Source: Parabacteroides massiliensis
Lineage (GTDB): Bacteria > Bacteroidota > Bacteroidia > Bacteroidales > Tannerellaceae
Reading direction: 5' to 3'
Assembly (NCBI RefSeq): GCF_900155425.1
Contig: NZ_LT700191.1
Location: forward strand, 1,839,700-1,903,699
Length of the DNA: 64,000 nt
The notes under the pieces were generated by a model. That model worked only from the letters and a program-made list of their open reading frames with translations, ran no database searches and had not been told where the DNA came from. The number at the start of each line of letters is the position of its first letter. The stretch's first letter is position 1. This document shows, piece by piece, positions 17,007 through 25,634 of the stretch. The translations under genes and the position numbers were made by a program.

Positions 17007-20000
17007 TTATTTCTTATGCTCTTCTATCCACTTTCGTGCATTCACGAAAGCTTCGATCCACGGAGTGACTTCGTCACTGTTCTTACGATCTTCAGGGTAG
17101 TAACCGCACTGCCACGGGAACAGGGCTCGTTCCAAGTGAGGCATCATTGCCAGGTGGCGTCCGTCGTGCGAGCAGACACCGGCAACCGACCAAGGCGAAC
17201 CGTTCGGGTTGGCAGGATAGCCTTCGTAGTTGTATTTAAGTGCGATATGGTATTCTTTTTCTTCATACGGGAAAGAGAACTTGCCTTCGCCGTGAGCCAC
17301 CCAGATTCCTAATTTGGATCCGCTTAATGAACCGAACATGACGGAATGGTTTTTCGGTATCTCGACCGAGATGAAGTTCGATTCGAACTTATGCGAATCG
17401 TTGTGCAACATCTTGTGTTTCTTTTCATGTTCCGGATAAACCACGCCCAGTTCAGCCATCAACTGGCAACCGTTGCAGATACCCAGGCTCAAAGTGTCGG
17501 GACGTGCATAGAAATTGTCCAGCGCCTTCTTGGCTTTCTCGTTGAATAAGAAACCGCCGGCCCATCCTTTGGCAGAGCCCAAAACGTCGGAGTTGGAGAA
17601 ACCGCCGCAGAATACGATCATGTTTACATCTTCCAGTGTTTCGCGTCCGGATGCCAAATCGGTCATGTGGACATCTTTCACATCAAAACCTGCCAGATAC
17701 AGTGCATAAGACGTTTCACGTTCGCACTGGCAACCTTTTTCACGGATTACAGCAGCACGGATTCCGCTCTTTCCTTTGCGGTCGGCAGTCAGGCCGTAAG
17801 AAGACAGTTTGCCGGTGAAGTTTTTCGGATACTTGAATTCCAGCGGCTGCATCTTGTAGTTCTCGAAACGGTTGCCTGCGCATACGTTACCGCTCTGCTT
17901 GATGTCCAGTTTATAGGACGATTCGTACCATACGTCGCGCATGTAGTCGATGCCGAAGTGGTACTGGATGCCTTCTTTGGACACCAGAATGTGACGTTCG
18001 GAAGTCGGCTTGGCAATAATGGCAAAACCTACGCCTGCATCTTCCATCAGCTTTTCGAATGCTTTCTTGTCTTTCACCTGAACCAGGATACCCGGGTTTT
18101 CGGCGAACAGAATCTTGACAATGTCCTGTTCCGACAATTTGTCGAGGTTCACTTCCAGGCCGCCTTCCACGTTGGCGAAACACATTTCGAGCAATGCCGT
18201 GATCATACCACCGGCTGAAATGTCGTGTCCGGCGAGAACCAGGCCTTTTTCGATAGCGTCCTGCACGGCGTTGAATGCGTCGGCAAAGTATTCGCTGTCT
18301 TTAACCGTCGGCACTTCGTTGCCCAATTTGTTCAGAACTTGTGCAAGAGCGGAACCGCCCAACTTCATCGTGTCGAACGAGAAGTCTATATAATATATGT
18401 AAGAATTCTTTTCGTGAGCCAATACCGGAGAAACGATCTTGCGGATGTCGCTGACTTCCGCACCGGCGGAAATAATCACCGTACCCGGAGCAAGCACCTT
18501 ATCGTCGCCGTATTTCTGTGTCATGGACAGGGAGTCTTTGCCGGTCGGGATATTGATACCCAATGCGCAAGCAAAATCTGAAGCAGCCTGGACTGCCTTG
18601 TACAGACGGGCATCCTCGCCTTCGTTGCGGCACGGCCACATCCAGTTGGCACTCAAAGATACGCCCGACAACTTATCGGACAACGGAGCGAAAACAATAT
18701 TTGTCAATGATTCGGCAATCGCCATGACAGAACCGGCTGCCGGGTCGATCATCGCCACCTGCGGAGCATGGCCGATGGAAGTAGCGATACCCGCTTTTCC
18801 ACGGTAATCCAAAGCTACTGCACCCAAGTCGCTCAACGGCAACTGCAATTCACCTTGGCACTGCTGGCGTGCAACCTTGCCTGTCACCGAACGGTCTACC
18901 TTGTTGGTCAACCAGTCCTTGCATGCAACGGCTTCCAACTGAAGCACGTTTTCCAGATAGTGATGCAGTTCGGATTCTTTATAAACGACCGGAGCGTATG
19001 TCTCTTCGACCGTATGATCCTTCATGATCGTTCTTGGCGGTTTGCCGAACATATATTCCAGCTTGATGTCGATCGGTTTCACGCCGTCGGCCTGTTCGAA
19101 GACGAACTTCATGTCATTGGTCGTTTCTCCCACCACATACATCGGTGAGCGTTCGCGGTCGGCAATACGTTTTACGCGAGCAACATCTTCTTCCTTCATC
19201 AACAAGCCCATACGTTCCTGGCTTTCGTTGCCCACGATTTCCTTGGCGGAGAGTGTCGGGTCGCCGACAGGCAGCTGGCTCATGTCGATATGCCCGCCGG
19301 TCGCTTCCACCAATTCGGAGAGGCAGTTCAAGTGACCGCCAGCACCGTGGTCGTGGATGGAGATGACCGGGTTGTTGTCCGATTCGGCAATCGCACGGAT
19401 CACGTTGGAAACACGTTTCTGCATTTCCGGGTTGGCACGCTGTACGGCGTTCAGCTCGATACCGCTGGTATATTGGCCCGTGTTTACGGAAGAGACAGCG
19501 CCGCCGCCCATGCCGATGCGGTAGTTGTCACCCCCTAACAGGACTACTTTTTCGCCTGGTTCGGGATTGCCCTTCAAGGCATCGCGCATATTGGCATAAC
19601 CGACACCGCCGGCCAGCATGATCACCTTGTCATAAGCATATTTCTTCTTGTTCTCTTCGTGTTCGAATGTCAGGACCGAACCGCAGATCAGCGGCTGTCC
19701 GAACTTGTTACCGAAATCGGATGCACCGTTGGAGGCTTTGATCAGGATTTGTTCCGGAGTCTGATACAGCCAAGGGCGCGGATCGAGTATCTTTTCCCAT
19801 TCACGTGCACCTTCCGTACGCGGATAAGATGTCATGTAAACGGCTGTTCCGGCAATCGGCAGAGAGGATTTTCCACCGCCCAGACGGTCGCGGATTTCAC
19901 CTCCCGATCCGGTAGCCGCACCGTTGAACGGTTCGACCGTTGTCGGGAAGTTATGGGTTTCTGCTTTCAGCGAGATAACCGATTTGATTTCTTTTACTTC

Positions 20001-20699
20001 ATAGAAATCAGGTTTGTCGCCGCTTGCCGGGGCAAACTGTTCGATTACCGGGCCTTCGTTGAAAGCCACGTTATCTTTGTAGGCGGAAACCAATTTGTTC
20101 GGGTTTTCCGCCGATGTCTTCTTGATCAGGTTAAAGAGAGAACTTTCTTTCTCTTCTCCGTCGATAATGAATGTACCGCCGAAGATTTTGTGACGGCAGT
20201 GTTCCGAGTTCACCTGTGCAAAGCCATACACTTCGCTGTCGGTCAGCCTGCGTTCCAGCTTCTGGCTTACTTCGTTGAGGTAGGCTACTTCTTCATCGCT
20301 CAATGCCAGTCCTTCTTGTTTGTTGTAGGCTTCGATATCCTCGATATAAACAATCGGGTCCGGTTGTTTGCTGATCGTGAAGATGTCCTGGTTCAGACCG
20401 TTGTAGATACGCTGCAACATCGGGTCATGTTCTGCTTCGCCGGAAGAAACGGGGAAGTATTCCTCGATACGTGAGATTCCGGTGAGTCCCATGTTCTGGG
20501 TGATTTCCACGGCATTCGTACTCCACGGGGTGATCATTTCCCGGCGTGGACCAACATACCAGCCTTCCAATGTTTCAGCTTGGAGAGGTTTTGCCTCGCT
20601 AAAAGCCCAAACTAATTTTTCTACATCTTCAGGAGAGAAAGCGTGTGCAGCCTCCACAGCTAACACCGTCTTTGTTGGAGATTGAAAGAATAGAATCAT
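17007..20699 (-). CDS. purL: Phosphoribosylformylglycinamidine synthase (single-chain PurL)
   Basis: A 1230-aa cytoplasmic enzyme of purine synthesis converting FGAR, glutamine and ATP to FGAM. It is the large fused type, not the separate PurS/Q/L set. The N-terminal domain contains GFAQVNSEHCRHKIF. The synthetase halves contain ETHNFPTTVEPFNGAATGSGGEIRD-type and DHGAGGHLNC motifs. The C-terminal class I glutaminase carries the nucleophile Cys in LGICNGCQL and a late HGEGKF segment. Length fits the fused family. The gene is monocistronic with its own promoter and terminator. Confidence 0.97.
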   Translation of the reverse strand: MILFFQSPTKTVLAVEAAHAFSPEDVEKLVWAFSEAKPLQAETLEGWYVGPRREMITPWSTNAVEITQNMGLTGISRIEEYFPVSSGEAEHDPMLQRIYNGLNQDIFTISKQPDPIVYIEDIEAYNKQEGLALSDEEVAYLNEVSQKLERRLTDSEVYGFAQVNSEHCRHKIFGGTFIIDGEEKESSLFNLIKKTSAENPNKLVSAYKDNVAFNEGPVIEQFAPASGDKPDFYEVKEIKSVISLKAETHNFPTTVEPFNGAATGSGGEIRDRLGGGKSSLPIAGTAVYMTSYPRTEGAREWEKILDPRPWLYQTPEQILIKASNGASDFGNKFGQPLICGSVLTFEHEENKKKYAYDKVIMLAGGVGYANMRDALKGNPEPGEKVVLLGGDNYRIGMGGGAVSSVNTGQYTSGIELNAVQRANPEMQKRVSNVIRAIAESDNNPVISIHDHGAGGHLNCLSELVEATGGHIDMSQLPVGDPTLSAKEIVGNESQERMGLLMKEEDVARVKRIADRERSPMYVVGETTNDMKFVFEQADGVKPIDIKLEYMFGKPPRTIMKDHTVEETYAPVVYKESELHHYLENVLQLEAVACKDWLTNKVDRSVTGKVARQQCQGELQLPLSDLGAVALDYRGKAGIATSIGHAPQVAMIDPAAGSVMAIAESLTNIVFAPLSDKLSGVSLSANWMWPCRNEGEDARLYKAVQAASDFACALGINIPTGKDSLSMTQKYGDDKVLAPGTVIISAGAEVSDIRKIVSPVLAHEKNSYIYYIDFSFDTMKLGGSALAQVLNKLGNEVPTVKDSEYFADAFNAVQDAIEKGLVLAGHDISAGGMITALLEMCFANVEGGLEVNLDKLSEQDIVKILFAENPGILVQVKDKKAFEKLMEDAGVGFAIIAKPTSERHILVSKEGIQYHFGIDYMRDVWYESSYKLDIKQSGNVCAGNRFENYKMQPLEFKYPKNFTGKLSSYGLTADRKGKSGIRAAVIREKGCQCERETSYALYLAGFDVKDVHMTDLASGRETLEDVNMIVFCGGFSNSDVLGSAKGWAGGFLFNEKAKKALDNFYARPDTLSLGICNGCQLMAELGVVYPEHEKKHKMLHNDSHKFESNFISVEIPKNHSVMFGSLSGSKLGIWVAHGEGKFSFPYEEKEYHIALKYNYEGYPANPNGSPWSVAGVCSHDGRHLAMMPHLERALFPWQCGYYPEDRKNSDEVTPWIEAFVNARKWIEEHKK

Positions 20700-20768
20700 A
20701 TCGTCGATTTATTAATGGTATTCCGTTCATGCGGGAGATAACAAAGGATATCCCTCGCTTACAAAGTG

Positions 20769-20776
20769 CAAAGATA
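20769..20776 (-). promoter_or_regulatory. -7 element for purL
   Basis: The minus strand reads TATCTTTG, 69 bp upstream of the purL ATG. No purine riboswitch fold could be recognised in the leader. Confidence 0.55.
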
Positions 20777-20893
20777 GTGCTTACTAACTGAATTTCCCCC
20801 AAATCTGTTGAAGAAAATAAATTTGTACCTCTCGATAAGTCGCTGTATCTTTACAAACAAAAAAGTGAGTTATATTTTACTCAATAATAAATC

Positions 20894-21271
20894 ATGGCTA
20901 TAGAACATAAATGTAAGATTACTGTCCTTGAATGCAAGTGCTATAAGGATTATCAAGAAAAATATTTGGCAGATCCAAATAGCGGGCCTTGTCCTTGTTT
21001 CAAACCGGGTGATGAGTTCCTTCTCGAACGCAATGGCAGCAGGGATGACTTTTGGCATATGCTTGATGGCCGGTTTTGTTCGGAAGCCTGGGATGCGATC
21101 AGTCGTTATGTGTATGCCGCATTGCAAGGAGGCAGCATCATGAAGGGATGGACAAATGACGAAAAGATGATGATCGCTTGTTGCAGTGATGGCACACGGC
21201 CTGTCATTTTTAAGATAGAAAGGATTGACGTTGAAGTAGAGAAAGAGACCAATCCCGACGGAAAGCAATAA
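20894..21271 (+). CDS. TIGR04076 family protein
   Basis: A 125-aa Cys-rich cytoplasmic protein starting MAIEHKCKITVLECKCYKDY. Cysteines occur at about residues 7, 14, 16, 33, 35, 57, 92 and 93, with CPCFKPGDEF and GTRPVIFKIERI typical of the TIGR04076 family. The family's function is unknown; a metal or redox role is only a guess from the cysteines. It begins an AT-rich accessory stretch and is followed 19 bp later by a PstS-like lipoprotein gene on the same strand. A near-consensus -7 (TATCTTTA, 20846-20853) lies upstream. Confidence 0.82.
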   Translation: MAIEHKCKITVLECKCYKDYQEKYLADPNSGPCPCFKPGDEFLLERNGSRDDFWHMLDGRFCSEAWDAISRYVYAALQGGSIMKGWTNDEKMMIACCSDGTRPVIFKIERIDVEVEKETNPDGKQ

Positions 21272-21290
21272 TATAATCTTCGCTATTGTA

Positions 21291-22328
21291 ATGAACATGG
21301 AAATGAATATGAATATGAAAGGAATGTCGATAAAAGCAAAACAATTAATTCTGTTTCTTGCCATATCAATGTCAGTGGTAAGTTGTGAGTCAAATGATGT
21401 CATAGACGAGGAAACTCCCGTTATGACTATAGAAGACTTCCCTGTGATAGATTGTTCAACATCCACCCAGCCACTAAGTGTCATCTTGGCGGCAAAAGTA
21501 TTGGGATTGTCTTATACTTGGTGGAATCATGCTGTTTTGGATCAAATATGGTATTGTAAGATCGACTATGATAATGCGGATATTTCGCAAGAAGAGGCGC
21601 GATTGTTAGACAGCAAATTGAATTGTAGCACGACTCATGGTTCATACACGAACTTAATCGATGGCAACGTTCAGCTCATAATAGCCTCTCGTAATATATC
21701 GAGAGATGAAAAAGCCTATGCCGACAACAAAGGAGTGTCATTGATTGAACGCCCTATTGGCCGTGATGCTTTCATATTTATTGTCCCTGAAAAGAATCCT
21801 GTAACCAATCTGACCATTTCACAGATACAAGATATATATACCGGCAAAGTCAGAAACTGGAAAGAAGTTGGCGGAAACGAGGCAACGATCAATCCTTATA
21901 TAAGAGATGCCAATTCAGGCAGTCAAGAGAAAATGGAAACTATGGTTATGCAGGGCCTGACAATGATTGATTGGCCGGAAATGATCACACATGGCATGGC
22001 TGGACCTTTCTTTTCTTTGCGCATGGACAAAAACGGCATAGCTTTTACTCCCTATTTCTATTATAGTATTATGGCACGAGACGAGACTTGGGCGAAATCC
22101 ATAGGGATTAATGGGGTAGAACCTAACAAAGAAAATATTTCAAACAATACATACCCTTACATATCAGAAATATATGCAGCCGTGCGCTCTGATGTAGACA
22201 AAACATCCCAAGCCTATAAACTATTTGAATTCTTGACAACAACAGCCGGGCAAAAAATCGTAAAGGAAAGCGGATATGTCCCAATGCCGACAGGGGCAGA
22301 GGGTTCCAAAAGTTCACAAGTACGTTGA
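21291..22328 (+). CDS. PstS-like substrate-binding lipoprotein
   Basis: A 345-aa lipoprotein with signal SMSVVSC. It has the type 2 periplasmic-binding fold of the PstS family: LTISQIQDIYTGKVRNWKEVGGN closely parallels the LEGIFTGKIKNWKEVGGAD segment of the pstS product at 12032-12850, and the C-terminus has AGQKIVKESGYVPM. The GGGSG phosphate-contact motif of true PstS is absent, so the ligand may not be phosphate. No transporter genes are adjacent. Several Met codons (21291 to about 21324) could be the start; the first gives an odd Met/Asn-rich leader and a later one is likely. Confidence 0.78.
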   Translation: MNMEMNMNMKGMSIKAKQLILFLAISMSVVSCESNDVIDEETPVMTIEDFPVIDCSTSTQPLSVILAAKVLGLSYTWWNHAVLDQIWYCKIDYDNADISQEEARLLDSKLNCSTTHGSYTNLIDGNVQLIIASRNISRDEKAYADNKGVSLIERPIGRDAFIFIVPEKNPVTNLTISQIQDIYTGKVRNWKEVGGNEATINPYIRDANSGSQEKMETMVMQGLTMIDWPEMITHGMAGPFFSLRMDKNGIAFTPYFYYSIMARDETWAKSIGINGVEPNKENISNNTYPYISEIYAAVRSDVDKTSQAYKLFEFLTTTAGQKIVKESGYVPMPTGAEGSKSSQVR

Positions 22329-22358
22329 CAATGACTTGTAACTGATAAGAACCGCTGC

Positions 22359-23264
22359 CTATTTTACTTTCATTCGCTTAATGTATTCACTTGGGGTTAT
22401 ACCTTCTATACGTTTGAAAAAACGACCGAAATGTGAAGGATAATCAAAACCTAAAGAATAAGATGTCTCGGTCACAGATTTTCCCGACATGAGCATTCCT
22501 TTGGATAGTCTGACTATATGCTTGGCGATATATATGTGAGCGTTTTCGCCAGTTTCTTCCTTTACCAAATCACCCAGGTAATTTGGAGCGACACATAAAT
22601 GCTTGGCACAGTATTTTACCGTTGGCACGCCTAATAGGTGTTGCTGTTCTTTTTGATAATAGTCAGCCAACGTTTTTTCCATTCTGCTTATGATATGGAT
22701 TCTTTTTGTTCCCAAAGGCAGACTGTATTGCTTGTTAAACAGTTTGTTGCAAAGAACAAGCAGCAGTTCGATAATCTTCTCTATCAGATTGCAGTCTTGG
22801 CGTTCTTCGTAGAGTTCGCCTTGTAGCATTTCCAATAAGTTCTTCATCTGTTTCTGCTCTTGGTTGTCCACCACCAAAGCTTCATTGACATGATATTTGA
22901 AGAACTCAAAACGAAGAAGAGATTTCTCGAAAGTTTTGCCTTGAAACACTTCCGGACTAAATAATAAAGCCCAGCCTTTCCGTTGAAAACGAGTTCCATC
23001 ATCAGCAGAACCACCTATTTGAGATGGTGCCACGCATACGATGGAACTCTGGGAATAGTTGTAATGCCCAGAACCATATTCGAGGGATTCTTCTTCATCT
23101 TCTAACAAGAATATGCCATATATTCCCCACAAACACCGGCAATGGCGTATGGGAGGCAAGTCATTATAATGGATGATGCTTACAAGTGCATGGTGATCTT
23201 CCGCTCCGACAAAAGCATTGTAGTCATGTACACTTCTTATCTTTATATCATATTCCTTTGCCAT
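22359..23264 (-). CDS. AraC family transcriptional regulator
   Basis: A 301-aa regulator. The N-terminal 180 residues form a cupin-like sensor (AraC-binding-like) with no clear ligand residues. The C-terminal 100 residues hold the two HTHs of the AraC/XylS domain: VKYCAKHLCVAPNYLGDLVKEETG and SVTETSYSLGFDYPSHFGRFFKRIEGITPSEY. It is divergent from the SDR-aldo/keto reductase pair, which it probably controls. A perfect -7 element at 23298-23305 supports this ATG. A TTG two codons upstream is less likely. Confidence 0.92.
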   Translation of the reverse strand: MAKEYDIKIRSVHDYNAFVGAEDHHALVSIIHYNDLPPIRHCRCLWGIYGIFLLEDEEESLEYGSGHYNYSQSSIVCVAPSQIGGSADDGTRFQRKGWALLFSPEVFQGKTFEKSLLRFEFFKYHVNEALVVDNQEQKQMKNLLEMLQGELYEERQDCNLIEKIIELLLVLCNKLFNKQYSLPLGTKRIHIISRMEKTLADYYQKEQQHLLGVPTVKYCAKHLCVAPNYLGDLVKEETGENAHIYIAKHIVRLSKGMLMSGKSVTETSYSLGFDYPSHFGRFFKRIEGITPSEYIKRMKVK

Positions 23265-23297
23265 GGCCAAAAAACAAATTCATCTGTAACTTTGCTG

Positions 23298-23305
23298 CAA
23301 AAATA
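23298..23305 (-). promoter_or_regulatory. -7 element for araC-type regulator gene
   Basis: The minus strand reads TATTTTTG, 33 bp upstream of the ATG at 23264. Confidence 0.6.
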
Positions 23306-23412
23306 AGGGAAAAACAACCATAATTCCCTTTGTCGTTGCCATTTTATTCAATATCAGTAATTTTGGCTTTTCTTTCGTTGTTTTGTGTTCTTCTTCAGCC
23401 TCTTCCACGCCT

Positions 23413-23420
23413 TATTTTTG
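23413..23420 (+). promoter_or_regulatory. -7 element for the SDR gene
   Basis: TATTTTTG lies 27 bp upstream of the SDR ATG. It is about 107 bp from the divergent regulator promoter, leaving room for a regulator site between them. Confidence 0.6.
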
Positions 23421-23447
23421 TAACCGTGTTATAAATTAAGGATAGAA

Positions 23448-24071
23448 ATGAAAAGGACATTAATATTGGGGGCTTCTGGAATGTTAGGGCAAGCTATTGT
23501 CAAGAAAATGCACTGTCTTTCTGATAATAGGCCGTTAGTCTTGGCTGCACGCCATGCAAAAGAACATTTTCTTGAAAATGCAGATTGCCGTGTAGTGAAT
23601 TGTGATGCTACGGATGCTTCAAGTCTTCGGACGGCCATGGCAGACTGTGATACCGTGTTCTGCGCTGTATCAGGTGAAGATTTGCCGATAGTCGCCAAGA
23701 ACATCATTGCCGAAATGGAAGGAAACGGCATTTCACGACTTGTTTTCATGGGAGCTGTGGGTATATATAACGAGATACCTGTCGAACTTGATGACGAAGA
23801 CAATGTCAGAAACAATGCAGAGCAGATACCTAATCGTGACGCAGTGGAGGCTATTGAAGCAAGTAATCTCAATTATACTGTCATTCGGCCTGGTTATTTG
23901 ATGACAGAAGGCGATGCGTCAGATTTTGTGCTTACATTCAAGGGAGAACAGGCCAAAGGGTATGAAACCACGTTGAGTTCTGTTGTAAACTTGGCAGTCG
24001 AGTTACTTGATAACCCTGGATTATATTCAAGGATGAGTGTAAGCATAACGAAAGATATGACAACAGAATAA
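23448..24071 (+). CDS. NAD(P)-binding oxidoreductase (atypical SDR, NmrA-like)
   Basis: A 207-aa Rossmann-fold protein. The N-terminal dinucleotide motif is GASGMLG (residues 8-14). A VVNCDATDASSLRTAM segment follows, then LVFMGAVGIYNEI and YTVIRPGYLM. It lacks the classical Tyr-x-x-x-Lys catalytic pair, as in atypical SDRs of the NAD(P)H-binding/NmrA-like group, so it may be a reductase or a redox sensor. It leads a two-gene unit with the aldo/keto reductase, divergent from the AraC regulator. Confidence 0.88.
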   Translation: MKRTLILGASGMLGQAIVKKMHCLSDNRPLVLAARHAKEHFLENADCRVVNCDATDASSLRTAMADCDTVFCAVSGEDLPIVAKNIIAEMEGNGISRLVFMGAVGIYNEIPVELDDEDNVRNNAEQIPNRDAVEAIEASNLNYTVIRPGYLMTEGDASDFVLTFKGEQAKGYETTLSSVVNLAVELLDNPGLYSRMSVSITKDMTTE

Positions 24072-24091
24072 GTATATTAACAGGCCTTGTC

Positions 24092-24964
24092 ATGCTCCTT
24101 GTAGGAATGACAGGCGCAATAAAAGCACAGAAGATGAACGTTATACCAACAATCAAACTGAACAATGGCATTGAGATGCCACAATTGGGAATAGGAACAT
24201 TTGCAGTAAAGGAAGATGCCGCTGAAAGAGTGTGCCATGCCGTCAAGACGGGTTTTCGCTTGATAGATACAGCACAAGGGTATGGCAATGAAAAAGAAGT
24301 GGGCGAAGGCATCCGTAAAAGTGGCATCGACCGCAAGTTGCTTTTCATTACAACCAAAGTGAATACTACAGAAATGCGCAATAAGACTGTTCGCCAGTCT
24401 ATAGACAACAGTCTCAATGATTTGGGTCTCGACTATATCGACCTTGTTCTTATCCATTGGCCTGTGGCAGGACATATAGAAGAGACATGGAAAATTCTTG
24501 AAGAATATGTAGATAAAGGAAAGATACGTAGTATCGGATTGAGCAATTTTAATCCCCATCATATCGATTCTTTGCTCTTGTATGCGAGGATACGTCCAGT
24601 GATTAATCAGATAGAAATCCATCCTTACATGACACAGCAAGCAAATGTGGACTTCAATTTCGGCAAAGATATACAGGTGGAAGCATGGGGACCACTCGGA
24701 CAAGGTACCAATGGTGTTTTGAATGATCCGACCATCGAGGAGATAGCACGACGTTACAACAAATCTGTTGCCCAAGTTATTCTTCGTTGGCACATGCAGC
24801 GAGGACTCATTACAATACCTCGTTGCGATAATGATGACTACACAGGTGAAAACCTCTGCATCTACGATTTTGAGTTATCACCAAAAGAGATGGAAACTAT
24901 TAGTGGGTTGAACAGGAATCTACGTACATACGAAAAGAATGACCCTGATAACTTTCCTTGGTAA
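24092..24964 (+). CDS. Aldo/keto reductase
   Basis: A 290-aa TIM-barrel NADPH-dependent reductase. The catalytic tetrad is intact in this numbering: Asp59 and Tyr64 in RLIDTAQGYGNE, Lys89 in FITTKV and His122 in LIHWP. The late GLSNF and IPRCDN segments bind cofactor. Typical cytosolic members start at MNVIPTIKLNNG (ATG at 24134). The first 14 residues here, and the open frame upstream back to 24014, read like a signal peptide (LVMLLVGMTGAIKAQ) but lack an upstream ATG. The start is therefore uncertain and the enzyme could be exported. It is 20 bp downstream of the SDR gene. Confidence 0.9.
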   Translation: MLLVGMTGAIKAQKMNVIPTIKLNNGIEMPQLGIGTFAVKEDAAERVCHAVKTGFRLIDTAQGYGNEKEVGEGIRKSGIDRKLLFITTKVNTTEMRNKTVRQSIDNSLNDLGLDYIDLVLIHWPVAGHIEETWKILEEYVDKGKIRSIGLSNFNPHHIDSLLLYARIRPVINQIEIHPYMTQQANVDFNFGKDIQVEAWGPLGQGTNGVLNDPTIEEIARRYNKSVAQVILRWHMQRGLITIPRCDNDDYTGENLCIYDFELSPKEMETISGLNRNLRTYEKNDPDNFPW

Positions 24965-25236
24965 ATAACAGGCAAGGATGGGGCGAGAACTGTCATACTA
25001 TCATTTTTATTTCGTATCGTATGAATATCAATGTTTATGTCGCATGATGGTTGGCATGATGGATGGATATTCAAGTATCATACTATCATGGGTACAACCG
25101 CTTTTTGTATGTGTATAAGGTTTATTATTAGGCGTATAGCAATATCGCCACCCGAAACCGTATCTATTACGATCGTTCCTCTCTTGCTCGTTTTTGAATC
25201 AAAAGTGCCACTTAAGAACCGGTTCTCATGGAGCGA

Positions 25237-25468
25237 CTAATCCGGAACATGCTAAAAACTAATTCGAAAGTCATAGTAAACTAATTCAAAGCATATAGCA
25301 TATTACCGATATGTAGTACTACCTATCCTTCTTATGTGGTACTACCTATTGTCGATTAGTAGTACTACATAAGGACAATTGGTGGTAACTACCAATAGAT
25401 ACTTTACTATATGTTTTCATTTAGTTCTTCGGATGCTTTGACTTAGTTAGCGGCATGAACCGAATTAG
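25237..25468. repeat. 232-bp nested imperfect palindrome (non-coding)
   Basis: The outer arms 25237-25252 and 25453-25468 pair at 14 of 16 positions. A second pair, 25279-25294 and 25433-25448 (core TCAAAGCAT), matches at 15 of 16. The centre carries repeated GTAGTACTAC-type palindromes around 25313-25393. The left half also holds two direct AAACTAATTC copies. The element sits in the 670-bp gap between the aldo/keto reductase and sulfatase genes (24965-25634), where no convincing gene is seen. It could be a MITE-like or structured repeat. Confidence 0.7.
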
Positions 25469-25578
25469 CCGGGCGGTTACCTGAGGGCGGGGTTCAAGGA
25501 GTGTCTTATGAGGAGATGATAATTGAAAAATAAAGAACAGTTTCAATTGTATATAGGGAATTTGTGATTTATATGTCG

Positions 25579-25586
25579 TATTTTTG
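25579..25586 (+). promoter_or_regulatory. -7 element for sulfatase gene
   Basis: TATTTTTG lies 48 bp upstream of the sulfatase ATG. No clear -33 element is seen. Confidence 0.55.
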
Positions 25587-25634
25587 TTTTGTGGTAAGGT
25601 AGATTAATATCGATATAATAATTAATTTAGTATC

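Noticed and set aside
25031-25240. 69-codon ORF in the gap after the aldo/keto reductase
   Set aside because: It has no promoter, domain or sensible composition, and its end runs into the palindromic element.
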